From Stutzerimonas azotifigens DSM 17556 (lineage in GTDB: Bacteria > Pseudomonadota > Gammaproteobacteria > Pseudomonadales > Pseudomonadaceae): a stretch of 64,000 nt of DNA. The stretch is from NCBI RefSeq assembly GCF_000425625.1, contig NZ_KE384417.1:48843-112842 (forward strand), written 5' to 3'. Both the position numbers and the translations under genes were made by a program. Below are positions 8,525 through 17,360 of the stretch, in pieces (positions within the stretch are counted from its first letter, which is position 1; each line of letters opens with the position of its first letter). The notes under the pieces were generated by a model that did no database searches, was not told the origin of the DNA, and saw only the letters and a program-made list of their open reading frames with translations.

Positions 8525-9478
8525 ATGAAATTGACCAAACGCTTCGCTCTGCTCACTGCGGCAGCGGCCTTCACCGCCAGCACCGCCGCGGTCGCGGCGC
8601 CGACCTTCATCAACATCCTCACCGGGGGCACCAGCGGGGTCTACTACCCGATGGGCGTCGCCCTGTCGCAGGTCTACAGCAACGGCATCAGCGGTTCCAA
8701 GACCTCGGTCCAGGCGACCAAGGCCTCGGTGGAAAACCTCAACCTGCTGCAGGCCGGCCGCGGCGAACTGGCATTCGCACTCGGTGACTCGGTCGCCGAC
8801 GCCTGGAACGGCGTGGCGGACGCCGGCTTCAAGGCACCGCTGAAGAAGCTGCGGGCGATCGCCGGCACCTATCCGAACTACATCCAGATCGTCGCCAGCA
8901 AGGAGTCGGGCATCAAGACGCTGGCCGACCTCAAGGGCAAGACCATCTCCGTCGGCGCGCCGAAGTCCGGCACCGAGCTGAACGCACGGGCCATCTTCGA
9001 AGCCGCCGGGCTGACCTACGACGACATGGGCAAGGTCGAATTCCTGCCGTTCGCCGAGTCGGTGGAACTGGTCAAGAACCGCCAGCTGGATGCCACCCTG
9101 CAGTCCTCGGGCCTGGGCATGGCCGCCATCCGCGACCTCGCCTCGACCATGCCGCTGAACTACGTGGAAGTGCCGGCCGACGTCGTGGCCAAGATCGGCA
9201 ACCCCGCCTACCAGGCGGCCAAGATGCCCGCCGGCACCTACGACGGCCAGGAAACCGACGTGCCTACCGTGGCGATCACCAACATCCTGGTGACCCACGA
9301 GAACGTCTCCGACGAAGTCGCCTACCAGATGGCCAAGCTGCTGTTCGAAAACCTCAACCATCTGAAGAACGCCCACTCGGCAGCCAAGGACATCGTTCTG
9401 GAAAACGCCACCAAGAACCTGCCCATCCCGCTGCATCCGGGCGCCGAGCGCTACTACAAGGAAATCGGCGCGCTCTGA
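8525..9478 (+). CDS. TAXI-family TRAP transporter substrate-binding protein (orphan)
   Basis: A 317-residue periplasmic binding protein of the TAXI family. It has a Sec signal (FALLTAAAAFTASTAAVAAP), then the family opening TFINILTGGTSGVYYPMG, which corresponds to the small-carboxylate-binding glycine-rich loop, and the GKTISVGAPKSGTELNARAI stretch. GGAG at 8513-8516, 8 nt from the ATG, supports the start. TAXI proteins deliver glutamate-, oxoglutarate- or other acid-type ligands to a fused TRAP permease. No permease follows; a hairpin terminator ends the transcript, so it must pair with a permease elsewhere or with the one at 12649-14568. Confidence 0.9.
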   Translation: MKLTKRFALLTAAAAFTASTAAVAAPTFINILTGGTSGVYYPMGVALSQVYSNGISGSKTSVQATKASVENLNLLQAGRGELAFALGDSVADAWNGVADAGFKAPLKKLRAIAGTYPNYIQIVASKESGIKTLADLKGKTISVGAPKSGTELNARAIFEAAGLTYDDMGKVEFLPFAESVELVKNRQLDATLQSSGLGMAAIRDLASTMPLNYVEVPADVVAKIGNPAYQAAKMPAGTYDGQETDVPTVAITNILVTHENVSDEVAYQMAKLLFENLNHLKNAHSAAKDIVLENATKNLPIPLHPGAERYYKEIGAL

Positions 9479-9486
9479 CCGCCACC

Positions 9487-9516
9487 GGGAGCCGCTGCAT
9501 CCGGCGGCTCCCTTTC
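9487..9516 (+). terminator. Rho-independent terminator after TAXI gene
   Basis: GGGAGCCGC (9487-9495) pairs perfectly with GCGGCTCCC (9504-9512) across an 8-nt loop and is followed by TTT. It lies 8 nt past the TAXI stop and between convergent genes. The T-tract is short. Confidence 0.7.
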
Positions 9517-9712
9517 CCGTAGCCTTGGCAGCGCGCCTGTCGGGCTACCGCAGCCCATCCGCGAACATCCCTTCCCCGCACGACACCCCGATGTACCGCT
9601 TCGGCACGGCCGAGCAAGGGCATCATCTGCACCTTCGCAAGCCTAGGCACGGTACCGGCCTTTCAGCATCCAGCCAGTCCGACGCCAGGGCGCATCCAGC
9701 GCCGGCGCGGGA

Positions 9713-10642
9713 TCAGCTGTGCGAATACATCGGCCGCCCGGCCACCTCGAGGTCGGCAACCAGGATGGAGCCGGTGGACGAATCGGTGATGAACAGCTGC
9801 CTTGCGTCTTCACCGCCGAACGCCAGATTGGTCAGCGTGCGTCCCTCGGTGCAGGAGCGGATGCGGTAGAGCGGCACCGCATGGCGATCGAACACCCACA
9901 CGCAGCCATTTCCAGCGTCGCAGACGAACAGATTGCCGGCGCTGTCCAGCGCCATTCCGTCCGCACCGCTGACGCCGCCCGCCATGGCGGTGAAGATGCC
10001 GACCTTCGAGGTGCTGCCATCGGCCTGCAGCGGCAGGCGCCAGACCGCATTGCCGCGGGTCATCGCAACCAGCAGGGCGCGTTCGTCCAGATCCATGACC
10101 AACCCGTTGGGGCTCGGCCCGTTGTCGATGAGGCAGTCGAGGCGCTGGCTGTCCGGCTCGTAGCGGAAAACGCGGCCGCTGGGATCATGCATCCCGGTCT
10201 GGCCCTGGTCGGTGAAGTACAGCCACCCCTCGCGATCGAAGAACAGGTCGTTCACGCCCTTGAACCCTTCGCTGCGGCGATGGGTGAGAAAAGGCGTGAC
10301 CTCGCCCTTTTCCGGGTCGAGCAAAAGGATGCCGTGCTTGTAGTCGGCAACGAAGATTCGCCCGTCGCGATGGATCTTCAGCCCGTTCGGCCAGCCGTCG
10401 TACTCGACGACCAGGCTCCATTCGCCGCTGAGCGAGATACGGAAGATGCGCCCATAGGGGATGTCGGTGACGTAGAGATTGCCCGCCCGGTCGAACGAGG
10501 GGCCTTCCAGAAAACAGGGTACCGATTGCCCGGGCTTGTTTGCCCGGCCCCAGTCGGAATCGCCGTCCGGACGCCGCAGTTCGTCGGGCATGCGGGTGAA
10601 CACACGCGTCGGCAGGTCCCTGGGCGGGGCGTACAGGCTCAT
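9713..10642 (-). CDS. SMP-30/gluconolactonase-like beta-propeller protein
   Basis: A 309-residue SMP-30/gluconolactonase/LRE-type six-bladed propeller, usually a metal-dependent lactonase. Candidate metal ligands of the family are in place: the Glu of FLEGPSFDRAGNLYVTD, the Asn of GVNDLFFDREGWLYFTD, the Asn of GPSPNGLVMD, and the Asp of GADGMALDSAGNLFVCD. No signal peptide is seen. It is the last gene of the TRAP/CoA-transferase operon, and its start overlaps the stop of the citryl-CoA-lyase-like gene by 4 nt. The context suggests that it opens a lactone form of the imported acid, but this is inference. Confidence 0.85.
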   Translation of the reverse strand: MSLYAPPRDLPTRVFTRMPDELRRPDGDSDWGRANKPGQSVPCFLEGPSFDRAGNLYVTDIPYGRIFRISLSGEWSLVVEYDGWPNGLKIHRDGRIFVADYKHGILLLDPEKGEVTPFLTHRRSEGFKGVNDLFFDREGWLYFTDQGQTGMHDPSGRVFRYEPDSQRLDCLIDNGPSPNGLVMDLDERALLVAMTRGNAVWRLPLQADGSTSKVGIFTAMAGGVSGADGMALDSAGNLFVCDAGNGCVWVFDRHAVPLYRIRSCTEGRTLTNLAFGGEDARQLFITDSSTGSILVADLEVAGRPMYSHS

Positions 10643-11472
10643 GGCGTCTCCTTCAGCGAACGTGGCGGATGGCCGGAATAGGAGCCGATGAACTGGCGCG
10701 GTATCGGCCCCTTGTTGCGACCGCCCTGCTGGGTCTGTTCCCAGGCGTGGGCCAGGATGCCCACCGAGCGCGAGAGGCAGAACAGCCCGCGCGCGAGCGG
10801 CGGAGGAAAGCCGAGCTCGGCGTAGATCACCGCGGTCGCCCCATCGATGTTCATCGGGATGCGCTTGCCCTTGCGGGCCTCGAGGCAGGCCTCGACCGCC
10901 CGCCCGATCATGGCGAAACGTCCGTCGACGATCCCTTCGGTCGCCGCCCGGTCGACCAGCGCCAGCAGCGGCGCGGTGCGCGGGTCCACGGGATGGAAGC
11001 GATGTCCGAAGCCGGAAATGAACTTGCCATGCGCGTCGACGAAGGCATCCAGGGCCTGCTCCACCGCCTGCGCCATTGCCGTGCCGGCATCGACGCGCGA
11101 GGCGATATCCAGGTAGAGCTCGACGGCCTGCTCGCCAGCCCCCCCATGGACGTCGCCAAGAACGTTGACGGCCGATGCCATGGCGCTGTTCAGACCTACG
11201 CCGCAGGTGGTGGCCATGCGTGCGATGGCGATGCTCGGCGCCTGCGGACCATGATCCACCGCCGCCATCAGCGCCGCCTCGAGCAGGTCAGCCTGCCCGC
11301 GTGAAGGCAACTCGCCGCGCAACATCAGCCAGATCATCTGGGCGAACCCGACATTGCCGATCAGCTCTTCGACGGGATAGCCGCGGTAGCGGATCACGCC
11401 CGGCTGCATGTCGATGATCCGGGTTTCCCACCAGTCCTCGGCCAGCTGCCGGGATGGATCCTTGATACTCAT
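10639..11472 (-). CDS. Citryl-CoA lyase / citrate-synthase-fold enzyme
   Basis: A 277-residue protein with a short citrate-synthase fold. The three catalytic positions of citrate synthase are recognisable: H109 in GDVHGGAGEQ, H157 in GFGHRFHPVDPR, and D210 in MNIDGATAVIY. It is much shorter than citrate synthase (about 430 residues) and close to stand-alone citryl-CoA lyases, which split citryl-CoA to acetyl-CoA and oxaloacetate. The adjacent class III CoA-transferase would make the CoA ester and the SMP-30 protein would open a lactone. The physiological substrate (citrate or a substituted analogue) is unknown. It overlaps both neighbours by 4 nt, so expression is coupled. Confidence 0.82.
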   Translation of the reverse strand: MSIKDPSRQLAEDWWETRIIDMQPGVIRYRGYPVEELIGNVGFAQMIWLMLRGELPSRGQADLLEAALMAAVDHGPQAPSIAIARMATTCGVGLNSAMASAVNVLGDVHGGAGEQAVELYLDIASRVDAGTAMAQAVEQALDAFVDAHGKFISGFGHRFHPVDPRTAPLLALVDRAATEGIVDGRFAMIGRAVEACLEARKGKRIPMNIDGATAVIYAELGFPPPLARGLFCLSRSVGILAHAWEQTQQGGRNKGPIPRQFIGSYSGHPPRSLKETP

Positions 11473-12668
11473 ACGGCACGCTCCTCATGCATACGCTCGA
11501 TTTCCCCGGCGCTGTAGCCAAGCTCCGCCAGGATTTCGTCGGTGTGTTCCCCGAGCGCCGGCGGCGGCATCTCGACTGCCGGCGCCTGGCGATTGATCTT
11601 GACCCCGGTACGCAACAGGCTGACGGCCTTGCCGACACCGGGAACCCGGTCGAAGGTGCCGATCATGCCGCGCTCCCGAATCTGCGGATGCGCCAGCACT
11701 TCCGGCACGCGGTACACCGGGCCGCAGGGAACACCCGCCTCGTTCAGCAACGTCCACCACTGTTCCGTGGTGCGATGGGCGAGCGCTTCCTCGAGCAGGG
11801 CCGTGAGCGCGGCCCGGTGCTGCAGACGCGCCTGGCGCTTGGCGAACCGGGGGTCGTCGATCAGTGCCGGAACGCCGAGAACCCGGCATACCGCTTCGAA
11901 CTGCTCCTGCTTGTTGGCCGCGATGTTGATCAGCCCGTCGGCGGTGCGGAAGGTCCCCGAGGGGCTGGCGGTAACGTTGTCGTTGCCCATCGGTTGCGGC
12001 TCGCGGCCAGCCACCAGATAGTTCGACACGGCCCAGCCCATGGTGGCCAGCGTCGCCTCCAGCATCGAGACGTCGATGAAGCAGCCTTCCTCCCGCGAGG
12101 CGTCGGCCAGCGCGCTGGCGATGGCGAAGGCGGCGGTGATGCCGCCGACCGTATCGGAAATTGGATAACCGACCCGATAAGGGGCGTTCTCCGGCGCCCC
12201 GGTGACGCTCATGACGCCCGACATGCCCTGGATGATCTGGTCGTACGCCGGCAGGTCGTGCAGGGGCCCGTCCTGGCCGAAACCGGAGATGGCGCAATAG
12301 ACCAGGCGCGGGTTGATCTTGCGCAAGGCTTCGTAGCCGACGCCCAGCCGGTCCATGACGCCCGGCCGGAAGTTCTCCACCAGGACGTCGGCGCTCTGCA
12401 CCAGGCGATGCAGCACCGCCCGGCCGGCCGCGCTCTTGAGGTTCAGGGTCAGCGAGCGCTTGCCCGGGTTCTGCGCGAGGAAGGAGACGCCCATCAGCTT
12501 CTCGTTGAGCTCCGGGTCCGCCCCCAGTTGGCGCGCCAGGTCTCCCGAGCCCGGCACCTCAACCTTGATGACGTCGGCCCCCATGTGCGCGAGCTGATGG
12601 CAGCAGAAGGGCCCGGCCAGCACATTGGTCAGATCCAGCACGCGAATCTCACGCAAAGGCTTGAACAT
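11469..12668 (-). CDS. CaiB/BaiF class III CoA-transferase
   Basis: A 399-residue family III CoA-transferase, moving CoA between carboxylic acids by an aspartyl-CoA intermediate. Family blocks are clear: [29 protein letters not shown] at the N-terminus, [16 protein letters not shown], the [17 protein letters not shown] block containing the catalytic Asp, and a C-terminal [27 protein letters not shown]. The start at 12668 has GGAG 8 nt upstream. It overlaps the TRAP permease upstream by 20 nt and the lyase downstream by 4 nt. The neighbouring citryl-CoA-lyase-like enzyme suggests that it activates a tricarboxylate-like acid. Confidence 0.9.
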   Translation of the reverse strand: MFKPLREIRVLDLTNVLAGPFCCHQLAHMGADVIKVEVPGSGDLARQLGADPELNEKLMGVSFLAQNPGKRSLTLNLKSAAGRAVLHRLVQSADVLVENFRPGVMDRLGVGYEALRKINPRLVYCAISGFGQDGPLHDLPAYDQIIQGMSGVMSVTGAPENAPYRVGYPISDTVGGITAAFAIASALADASREEGCFIDVSMLEATLATMGWAVSNYLVAGREPQPMGNDNVTASPSGTFRTADGLINIAANKQEQFEAVCRVLGVPALIDDPRFAKRQARLQHRAALTALLEEALAHRTTEQWWTLLNEAGVPCGPVYRVPEVLAHPQIRERGMIGTFDRVPGVGKAVSLLRTGVKINRQAPAVEMPPPALGEHTDEILAELGYSAGEIERMHEERAV

Positions 12669-14568
12669 TGCTTTTTCTCCAGTAGCGAAGGCCAAGTACG
12701 GCGACGATCACGGCTACGCCGGCGGTGGTCGGCCCCCATCCCGGCGCCAGCACCAGGGCACCGGCGGCCACCAGCACGATCCGCTCGATCACCGACAGGC
12801 GCTGGCAGAAGAAACCGATATGTCCAGCGGTGAGGCCGAAGGTGGCGATCATCAATGCCGCGATGAAAGCGAGCGTCGGCCACAGGGTTTCGGCGTTCAG
12901 CGTTTGCAGGTTGATTTCCGGGTGGTAGATCCAGGCGAACGGCAGGACGAAGGCCACGAGCGAAAGCCGCATGGCGTTGCCCGCGATCTTCATGCTGCTG
13001 GTCTTGGCGATGGCGGCCGCGGCGAATACGGCTAACGCGACCGGCGGCGTGATCGCCGAGAGCACGGCGAAGTAGAAGACGAACAGGTGCGTCTGCAGCA
13101 GGTCCACGCCAAGCTTGAGAATGGCCGGGCCGGCCACGTAGACCACCATCAGGTACGAAGCAGCGGTCGGCAGGCCCATCCCGAGCAGGATCGAGCAGGC
13201 CGCGGCGAGGATGAGCGCCAGCAACAGGCTGTGGCTGCCGAGGGCGATGATCATCTGGTTGAGCTTGATGCCCAGCCCGGTGCTGCTGACGGCCCCGATG
13301 ACAATGCCGATCGCGGCACAGGAAATCAGCACCGCGAGGCCGTCGCGGCCGCCGTCGACCAGGAATCGGCCGCAGTCGGACAGGCTCATTCTGGTGCGCG
13401 GCAGCAGGTTGCCAACCACCATCACGACGGCCGCGGCGACCAGGCCGCAGTAGGTTGGCGCATACCCGGAAAAGAGCATGCCGATCAGGGTGCCGAAGCC
13501 GGCCAGCAAGGTGATGCACTCGCACAGCCGGCGGGCATCCATGGTCTCGCGACCCTGCCCCTCCAGCGGCTTGATGCCGAGCCGGGCAGCCTCCAGCGCC
13601 ACGGCGGCGGACAGCGCGAACAGATAGAGGAAGGCCGGCACAACGGCGGCGAGCATGATCTTGGCATAGGGAATGCCGGTGATCTCCGCCATGATGAAGG
13701 CGCCGACCCCCATGATCGGCGGCATGATCTGCCCCGAGCACGAAGCCACCGCCTCCACTGCGCCCGCGAAGCTCGCCTTGAACCCGGAGCGCTGCATCAT
13801 CGGGATGGTGAGCACGCCCGTAGCGACGACGTTGGCCGGCGCCGACCCGTTGACCGAGCCGAACAGCGCGGAACCGATGATCGAGGCCTGTGCCGGCCCC
13901 GAGCGCAACCGGCGGGTGGCCCGTAGCGCGACGAAGTTGAAGAAGTCGCCGGCGCCGGTCAGCCGCAGCGCAACGCCGAGGATGACGAACACCAGCACCA
14001 CGTCCACCACCGCCCCGAGGGCGACGCCGAAGATGCCCTGGTAGCTGAAGGAGATCTCCAGCACCTCGTCCACTCCGAACGGACGGTGGCCGAGCAGCCC
14101 CGGCAGGTAGTTGCCGAACAAGAGATAGCCCAGCGCCGCACCCACGATGGCCAGCAGCACCCAGCCCTCGACCCGGCGCGACGCTTCCAGCACCGCCAGG
14201 GTGCCGAGCAGATAGCAGAACAGGTCCTGGTCGTTCGGCAGGCCTTCGCGCAGCGCGGCGATCTCGTTGTATTCGCGGAGGAGATAGACGCAGCTGAACA
14301 GGCTCATGGCGATGAACGCCAGGCTCAGCAGCGCATCCAGCCCGCCGCGACCGACTCGCGCTAGCGGCCCCGGCTTGAGACAGAACACGGCGATCAGGCC
14401 GAGCAGCAGGACCAGGCCGTACTGGACCTGCGCGGGAAACTTGCCCACTGCCGTGGTGTAGATGACGAACGCACTGGTCAGCGCGCACGCCAGCAACCCC
14501 GTCCCCCGCAGAAGCGGTTGCCAGGGCGCCTCGCCATCGGCAGCGCGCAGCAGAGGTGCAGCTTTCAT
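12649..14568 (-). CDS. TRAP transporter fused permease (4TM/12TM)
   Basis: A 639-residue inner-membrane permease in which the small and large TRAP subunits are fused, the usual partner of TAXI binding proteins. The N-terminal ~190 residues hold the small-subunit-like helices; from about 190 onward comes the DctM-like part with the GSALFGSVNGSAPANVVATG and ACSILLGMGLPTAASYLMV re-entrant blocks, which form the sodium and substrate sites in this family. Its ATG at 14568 overlaps the stop of the TAXI gene in an ATGA junction. It imports an unknown carboxylate, driven by a sodium gradient. Confidence 0.92.
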   Translation of the reverse strand: MKAAPLLRAADGEAPWQPLLRGTGLLACALTSAFVIYTTAVGKFPAQVQYGLVLLLGLIAVFCLKPGPLARVGRGGLDALLSLAFIAMSLFSCVYLLREYNEIAALREGLPNDQDLFCYLLGTLAVLEASRRVEGWVLLAIVGAALGYLLFGNYLPGLLGHRPFGVDEVLEISFSYQGIFGVALGAVVDVVLVFVILGVALRLTGAGDFFNFVALRATRRLRSGPAQASIIGSALFGSVNGSAPANVVATGVLTIPMMQRSGFKASFAGAVEAVASCSGQIMPPIMGVGAFIMAEITGIPYAKIMLAAVVPAFLYLFALSAAVALEAARLGIKPLEGQGRETMDARRLCECITLLAGFGTLIGMLFSGYAPTYCGLVAAAVVMVVGNLLPRTRMSLSDCGRFLVDGGRDGLAVLISCAAIGIVIGAVSSTGLGIKLNQMIIALGSHSLLLALILAAACSILLGMGLPTAASYLMVVYVAGPAILKLGVDLLQTHLFVFYFAVLSAITPPVALAVFAAAAIAKTSSMKIAGNAMRLSLVAFVLPFAWIYHPEINLQTLNAETLWPTLAFIAALMIATFGLTAGHIGFFCQRLSVIERIVLVAAGALVLAPGWGPTTAGVAVIVAVLGLRYWRKSNVQAFA

Positions 14569-15557
14569 TGGATCAGACCCTTCTCGCGGAAGTAGCGGGC
14601 GGCGCCGGGATGAAGGTCGGCAGAGAGCATCTGGGTAGCGTCGTCGATGTCCAGCAGCGCCAGTGCGCTGGTGGTCGAGCGGATTTCCTCGACGTGCTCC
14701 CACAGGCTCCTGGTGATCCGGTAGGCGGTTTCTTCATCCATGGTGTCGTTCACCACGAACATGAAGGGGAAGGTCCAGAAACGCACGTCGCCGTCGCTTT
14801 CGACCCGTCCTTCGTAAGCCGACTGGATGCGGCTGGCCGGCACCGTCTTCAGCGAGAAGTACTCGCCGCTGGTGACATCGCGCTTGAAATCCTCGAAGAC
14901 GGCCGGGTCCGGCGATACGAAGCGCAGCTTCATGGTGCGCGAAGCGTTGTCCACCGCCGCCTGCGGCACGCTGCCCCAGACCATGGTGCCGTCCAGGCTG
15001 CCGTTGGCCATCTGGTCGAAGGCTTCGCTATAGGTGATGTACTGCGTGTCGACATCCTTGCCCGGCTCCAGTCCGGTCGCCTTCAGCAAGCCGGCGGTAA
15101 CGCTCCCGGCCTGGCCTCCGGGGCGCCCGACCGCCAGGCTGCGCCCCTTGAAGTCGGCGAACGCCTTGATGCCGCTCTTTTCGGTGACGAGGTACTGGCC
15201 GGCGCTGGAGCGGATGGCGAACAGCGCCTTCATGTGCTTGTAGCGCTCGACGAGGCGATCCGGGTCTTCCGAGAACTGGCCCTGGCGAAGCGTTGCGTCC
15301 TTGAAGTGAGGCGAGCCGATCACCGCCACGTTCACCTTGTCCGTTGCCAGGAGCCGCAGGCCCTTGATGGTGCCGTTGTCCACCACGGTGAGCGATTCGC
15401 CTTTTTCCCGGGCACTGATGTTCGACCAGGCCACCGCCAGGGCGTAGTCGTCGGAGGTGGGAGATACGGCGCTGACGATCACTTCCTTCGCCGAGGCCTG
15501 TGCGGCCAGCACGGCCAGGGACAGGCACGAAGCGGACAGCAGCTGCTTGATATGCAT
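14565..15557 (-). CDS. TAXI-family TRAP substrate-binding protein
   Basis: A 330-residue periplasmic protein with a Sec signal (LLSASCLSLAVLAAQASAKE) and the TAXI fold. It is divergent from the orphan TAXI protein at 8525: instead of the GGTSGVYYP loop it has SAVSPTSDDYALAVAWSNI. It keeps the FADFKGRSLAVGRPGGQAGS block, a YSEAFDQMANGSLDGTMVWGSVP segment, and a C-terminal LHPGAARYFREKGL. It is the first gene of the operon and is read from the IclR operator region. Divergence of the binding loop argues for a ligand different from the other TAXI protein's. Confidence 0.9.
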   Translation of the reverse strand: MHIKQLLSASCLSLAVLAAQASAKEVIVSAVSPTSDDYALAVAWSNISAREKGESLTVVDNGTIKGLRLLATDKVNVAVIGSPHFKDATLRQGQFSEDPDRLVERYKHMKALFAIRSSAGQYLVTEKSGIKAFADFKGRSLAVGRPGGQAGSVTAGLLKATGLEPGKDVDTQYITYSEAFDQMANGSLDGTMVWGSVPQAAVDNASRTMKLRFVSPDPAVFEDFKRDVTSGEYFSLKTVPASRIQSAYEGRVESDGDVRFWTFPFMFVVNDTMDEETAYRITRSLWEHVEEIRSTTSALALLDIDDATQMLSADLHPGAARYFREKGLIQ

Positions 15558-15599
15558 GGGGACACCCTCTTGTTGTGTGATCTTGTTCTGGGACTTACG

Positions 15600-15634
15600 T
15601 TCTACTAGACAGAACTATATTCTATTGAACAGAA
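15600..15634. promoter_or_regulatory. Tandem IclR-type operator
   Basis: Two near-palindromic 15-bp sites in the 160-nt divergent gap: TTCTACTAGACAGAA (15600-15614) and TTCTATTGAACAGAA (15620-15634). They share TTCTA...ACAGAA, are spaced exactly 20 bp apart (two helical turns), and each is an imperfect TTCT...AGAA inverted repeat. Placement between the TAXI gene and the IclR gene makes them the likely binding sites of that regulator. Confidence 0.75.
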
Positions 15635-15717
15635 TCGTCAAGCTTGACGGGCGCCGCGCCGAGAGCCGTGGTTACAATCGCCGTCTCGCAATGGATGGCA
15701 GAACACTGGAGCGAACG

Positions 15718-16395
15718 ATGACCAAGAACCGTGTCGAGGCCGTGGATCGCGCACTCTCGCTACTGGATGCCTTCAACGGCGGCAAGCCGAGCCTGAGCCT
15801 GCGCGAGCTCGCCGAACTGACGGGCATGTACAAGAGCACCATCCTGCGACTGAGCGGCTCGCTGGAGCACTTCGGCTACCTGAGCCGCGACGAGCACGGC
15901 GAATTCAGGCTGGGGCCGGCGCTGGTCCGGCTGGCCTCGTTATCGCAGCGGGACAACGCTTCGCTGATCCGGCCCGTCCTGCAGCGCCTGGCCGACGAAA
16001 CCGAGGAAACCGCATCGTTCTACGTTCGCGAAGGGGGCGAACGGGTCTGCCTGTTCCGCTGCAATTCCCGCCAGGAAATCCGCCACCATCTGGATGAAGG
16101 GGCCCGCATGGCGCTCAACCGAGGCGCCAGCGGGCGCGTCCTGCTGGCCTTTGCCGACGAGCCGGGCGAACCGTTCGCAACCATCCGGCGCGAGGGCTAC
16201 TACCTTTCCAAGGGCGAGCGCGCTTCGGACGTCGCTGCCGTGGCCGTTCCCGTCCGCGCCGTCAACGGCAGCCTGGTGGGGGCGTTGTCGGTTTCGGGGC
16301 TGCGCAGCCGCTTCACCGATTCGTTCGTGGAGCGGGCACTCGCTGCGCTGCGGCAGGAGGCGAAGAACATCGACGGAAAGCTCTTGCCTCAGTGA
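15718..16395 (+). CDS. IclR-family transcriptional regulator
   Basis: A 225-residue IclR protein. The N-terminal winged helix-turn-helix spans about residues 5-65 (VEAVDRALSLLDAFN..., LSLRELAELTGMYKSTILRLSGSLE), and the C-terminal effector domain about 80-220 (ASFYVREGGERVCLFRCNS, MALNRGASGRVLLAF, VAVPVRAVNGSLVGALSVSG). GGAG at 15708-15711 supports the start at 15718; an in-frame ATG lies at 15691. It is divergent to the TRAP/CoA-transferase operon, which it presumably controls through the paired 15-bp sites between them, likely also affecting its own promoter. The inducer would be the transported acid or its CoA ester. Confidence 0.92.
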   Translation: MTKNRVEAVDRALSLLDAFNGGKPSLSLRELAELTGMYKSTILRLSGSLEHFGYLSRDEHGEFRLGPALVRLASLSQRDNASLIRPVLQRLADETEETASFYVREGGERVCLFRCNSRQEIRHHLDEGARMALNRGASGRVLLAFADEPGEPFATIRREGYYLSKGERASDVAAVAVPVRAVNGSLVGALSVSGLRSRFTDSFVERALAALRQEAKNIDGKLLPQ

Positions 16396-16718
16396 AGGGC
16401 GAATCGGTCTCCCGTGCCCATCCCCTCCTACTTGTCCAGACCGAACAGAATTTTCCGCCGCTTTGCTGCACGATCGCCGCAGCTCCGCTAGCATCTGCCG
16501 TTTTCCACCGGCCTGACCGGAGCCGGGACGGCGCGCCGTTTGCCGTGTGACGATACCCTGCCCGCCGGCCGGCGTGCCCGAACTGCTGGCGCGATTGCCT
16601 GCCAGACAGAAGAGATGACCTTGGCGACTCGCTGCTTCATGTACCCGACCCCTGCCTGCCAGCGCCTCCTGCCCACCGGCCTGCCGGTGGGCCGCGCCCT
16701 GCCTTGCGAGTGGCTGCC
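16396..16718 (+). other. Non-coding gap before pqiA
   Basis: No gene is seen in these ~320 bases. A tgccgttttccaccggcctgaccgg stretch is rich in short inverted repeats (ccggcctg...ccgg; gcccaccggcctgccggtgggc at about 16671-16692 can form a strong hairpin just ahead of the pqiA start). That hairpin may affect translation of the non-ATG-started pqiA. Confidence 0.4.
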
Positions 16719-17360
16719 TTGAGCACCGACCTCGCCACGCGCCCGGACGCCCCGGACGACGCGCCGCTGATCATCTGCGAGCACTGCGACTCGGTGTACC
16801 GGCGCCCGAGCCTGGCGCGCCGGCAGAGCGCCCACTGCCAGCGCTGCGGCGCGCTGCTGGAGCGCGGCCGTCACCTGAGCACCGACCAGTTGCTGGCGCT
16901 GAGCATCGCCGCCGCGGTCCTGTTCCTGTTCGCCAACGCTTTCCCGGTGCTGAGCATCAGCCTGCAGGGGCTGAGCAACGAGGCGACGCTGTGGCAGACC
17001 GTGGAAGCGCTGGCGCAGGGAAGGATCACCCTGATCGCGCTGGTCACCGGGCTGAGCATCATCTTCGCGCCGGGGCTGCAGATCATCCTGCTGATATGGG
17101 TGCTGGTACATGCCCGCTCCGGGCGGATCGCGCCGGGTTTCCGCACCTGCATGCGCGCGCTGGAGCACCTGCGACCGTGGAGCATGCTCGAGGTCTGCCT
17201 GCTCGGCATCCTGGTGGCCATCATCAAGCTCGCCGGCATGCTCGACGTGCACCCGGGCCTCGGCCTCTGGGCCATGGCCATGCTCACCGTGCTGATCATC
17301 CTGATCGGCGGGCGCGACATCCGCGACCTGTGGAACGAGCTGGGAGTGCCGTCGCGATGA
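16719..17360 (+). CDS. pqiA: PqiA-family membrane protein, first half
   Basis: A protein of about 213 residues corresponding to one of the two PqiA repeats. It opens with a zinc-ribbon (CEHCDSVY...HCQRCGALL) and has four membrane helices (about 45-65, 85-115, 145-165, 170-190). E. coli PqiA carries two such repeats in one chain; here they are separate genes. There is no ATG near the N-terminus: TTG 16719, GTG 16710 and TTG 16704 are the in-frame options, and no clear ribosome site decides between them. The Pqi system (A membrane, B tunnel, C lipoprotein) moves lipids between inner and outer membranes. It overlaps the next gene in an ATGA junction. Confidence 0.85.
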   Translation: MSTDLATRPDAPDDAPLIICEHCDSVYRRPSLARRQSAHCQRCGALLERGRHLSTDQLLALSIAAAVLFLFANAFPVLSISLQGLSNEATLWQTVEALAQGRITLIALVTGLSIIFAPGLQIILLIWVLVHARSGRIAPGFRTCMRALEHLRPWSMLEVCLLGILVAIIKLAGMLDVHPGLGLWAMAMLTVLIILIGGRDIRDLWNELGVPSR

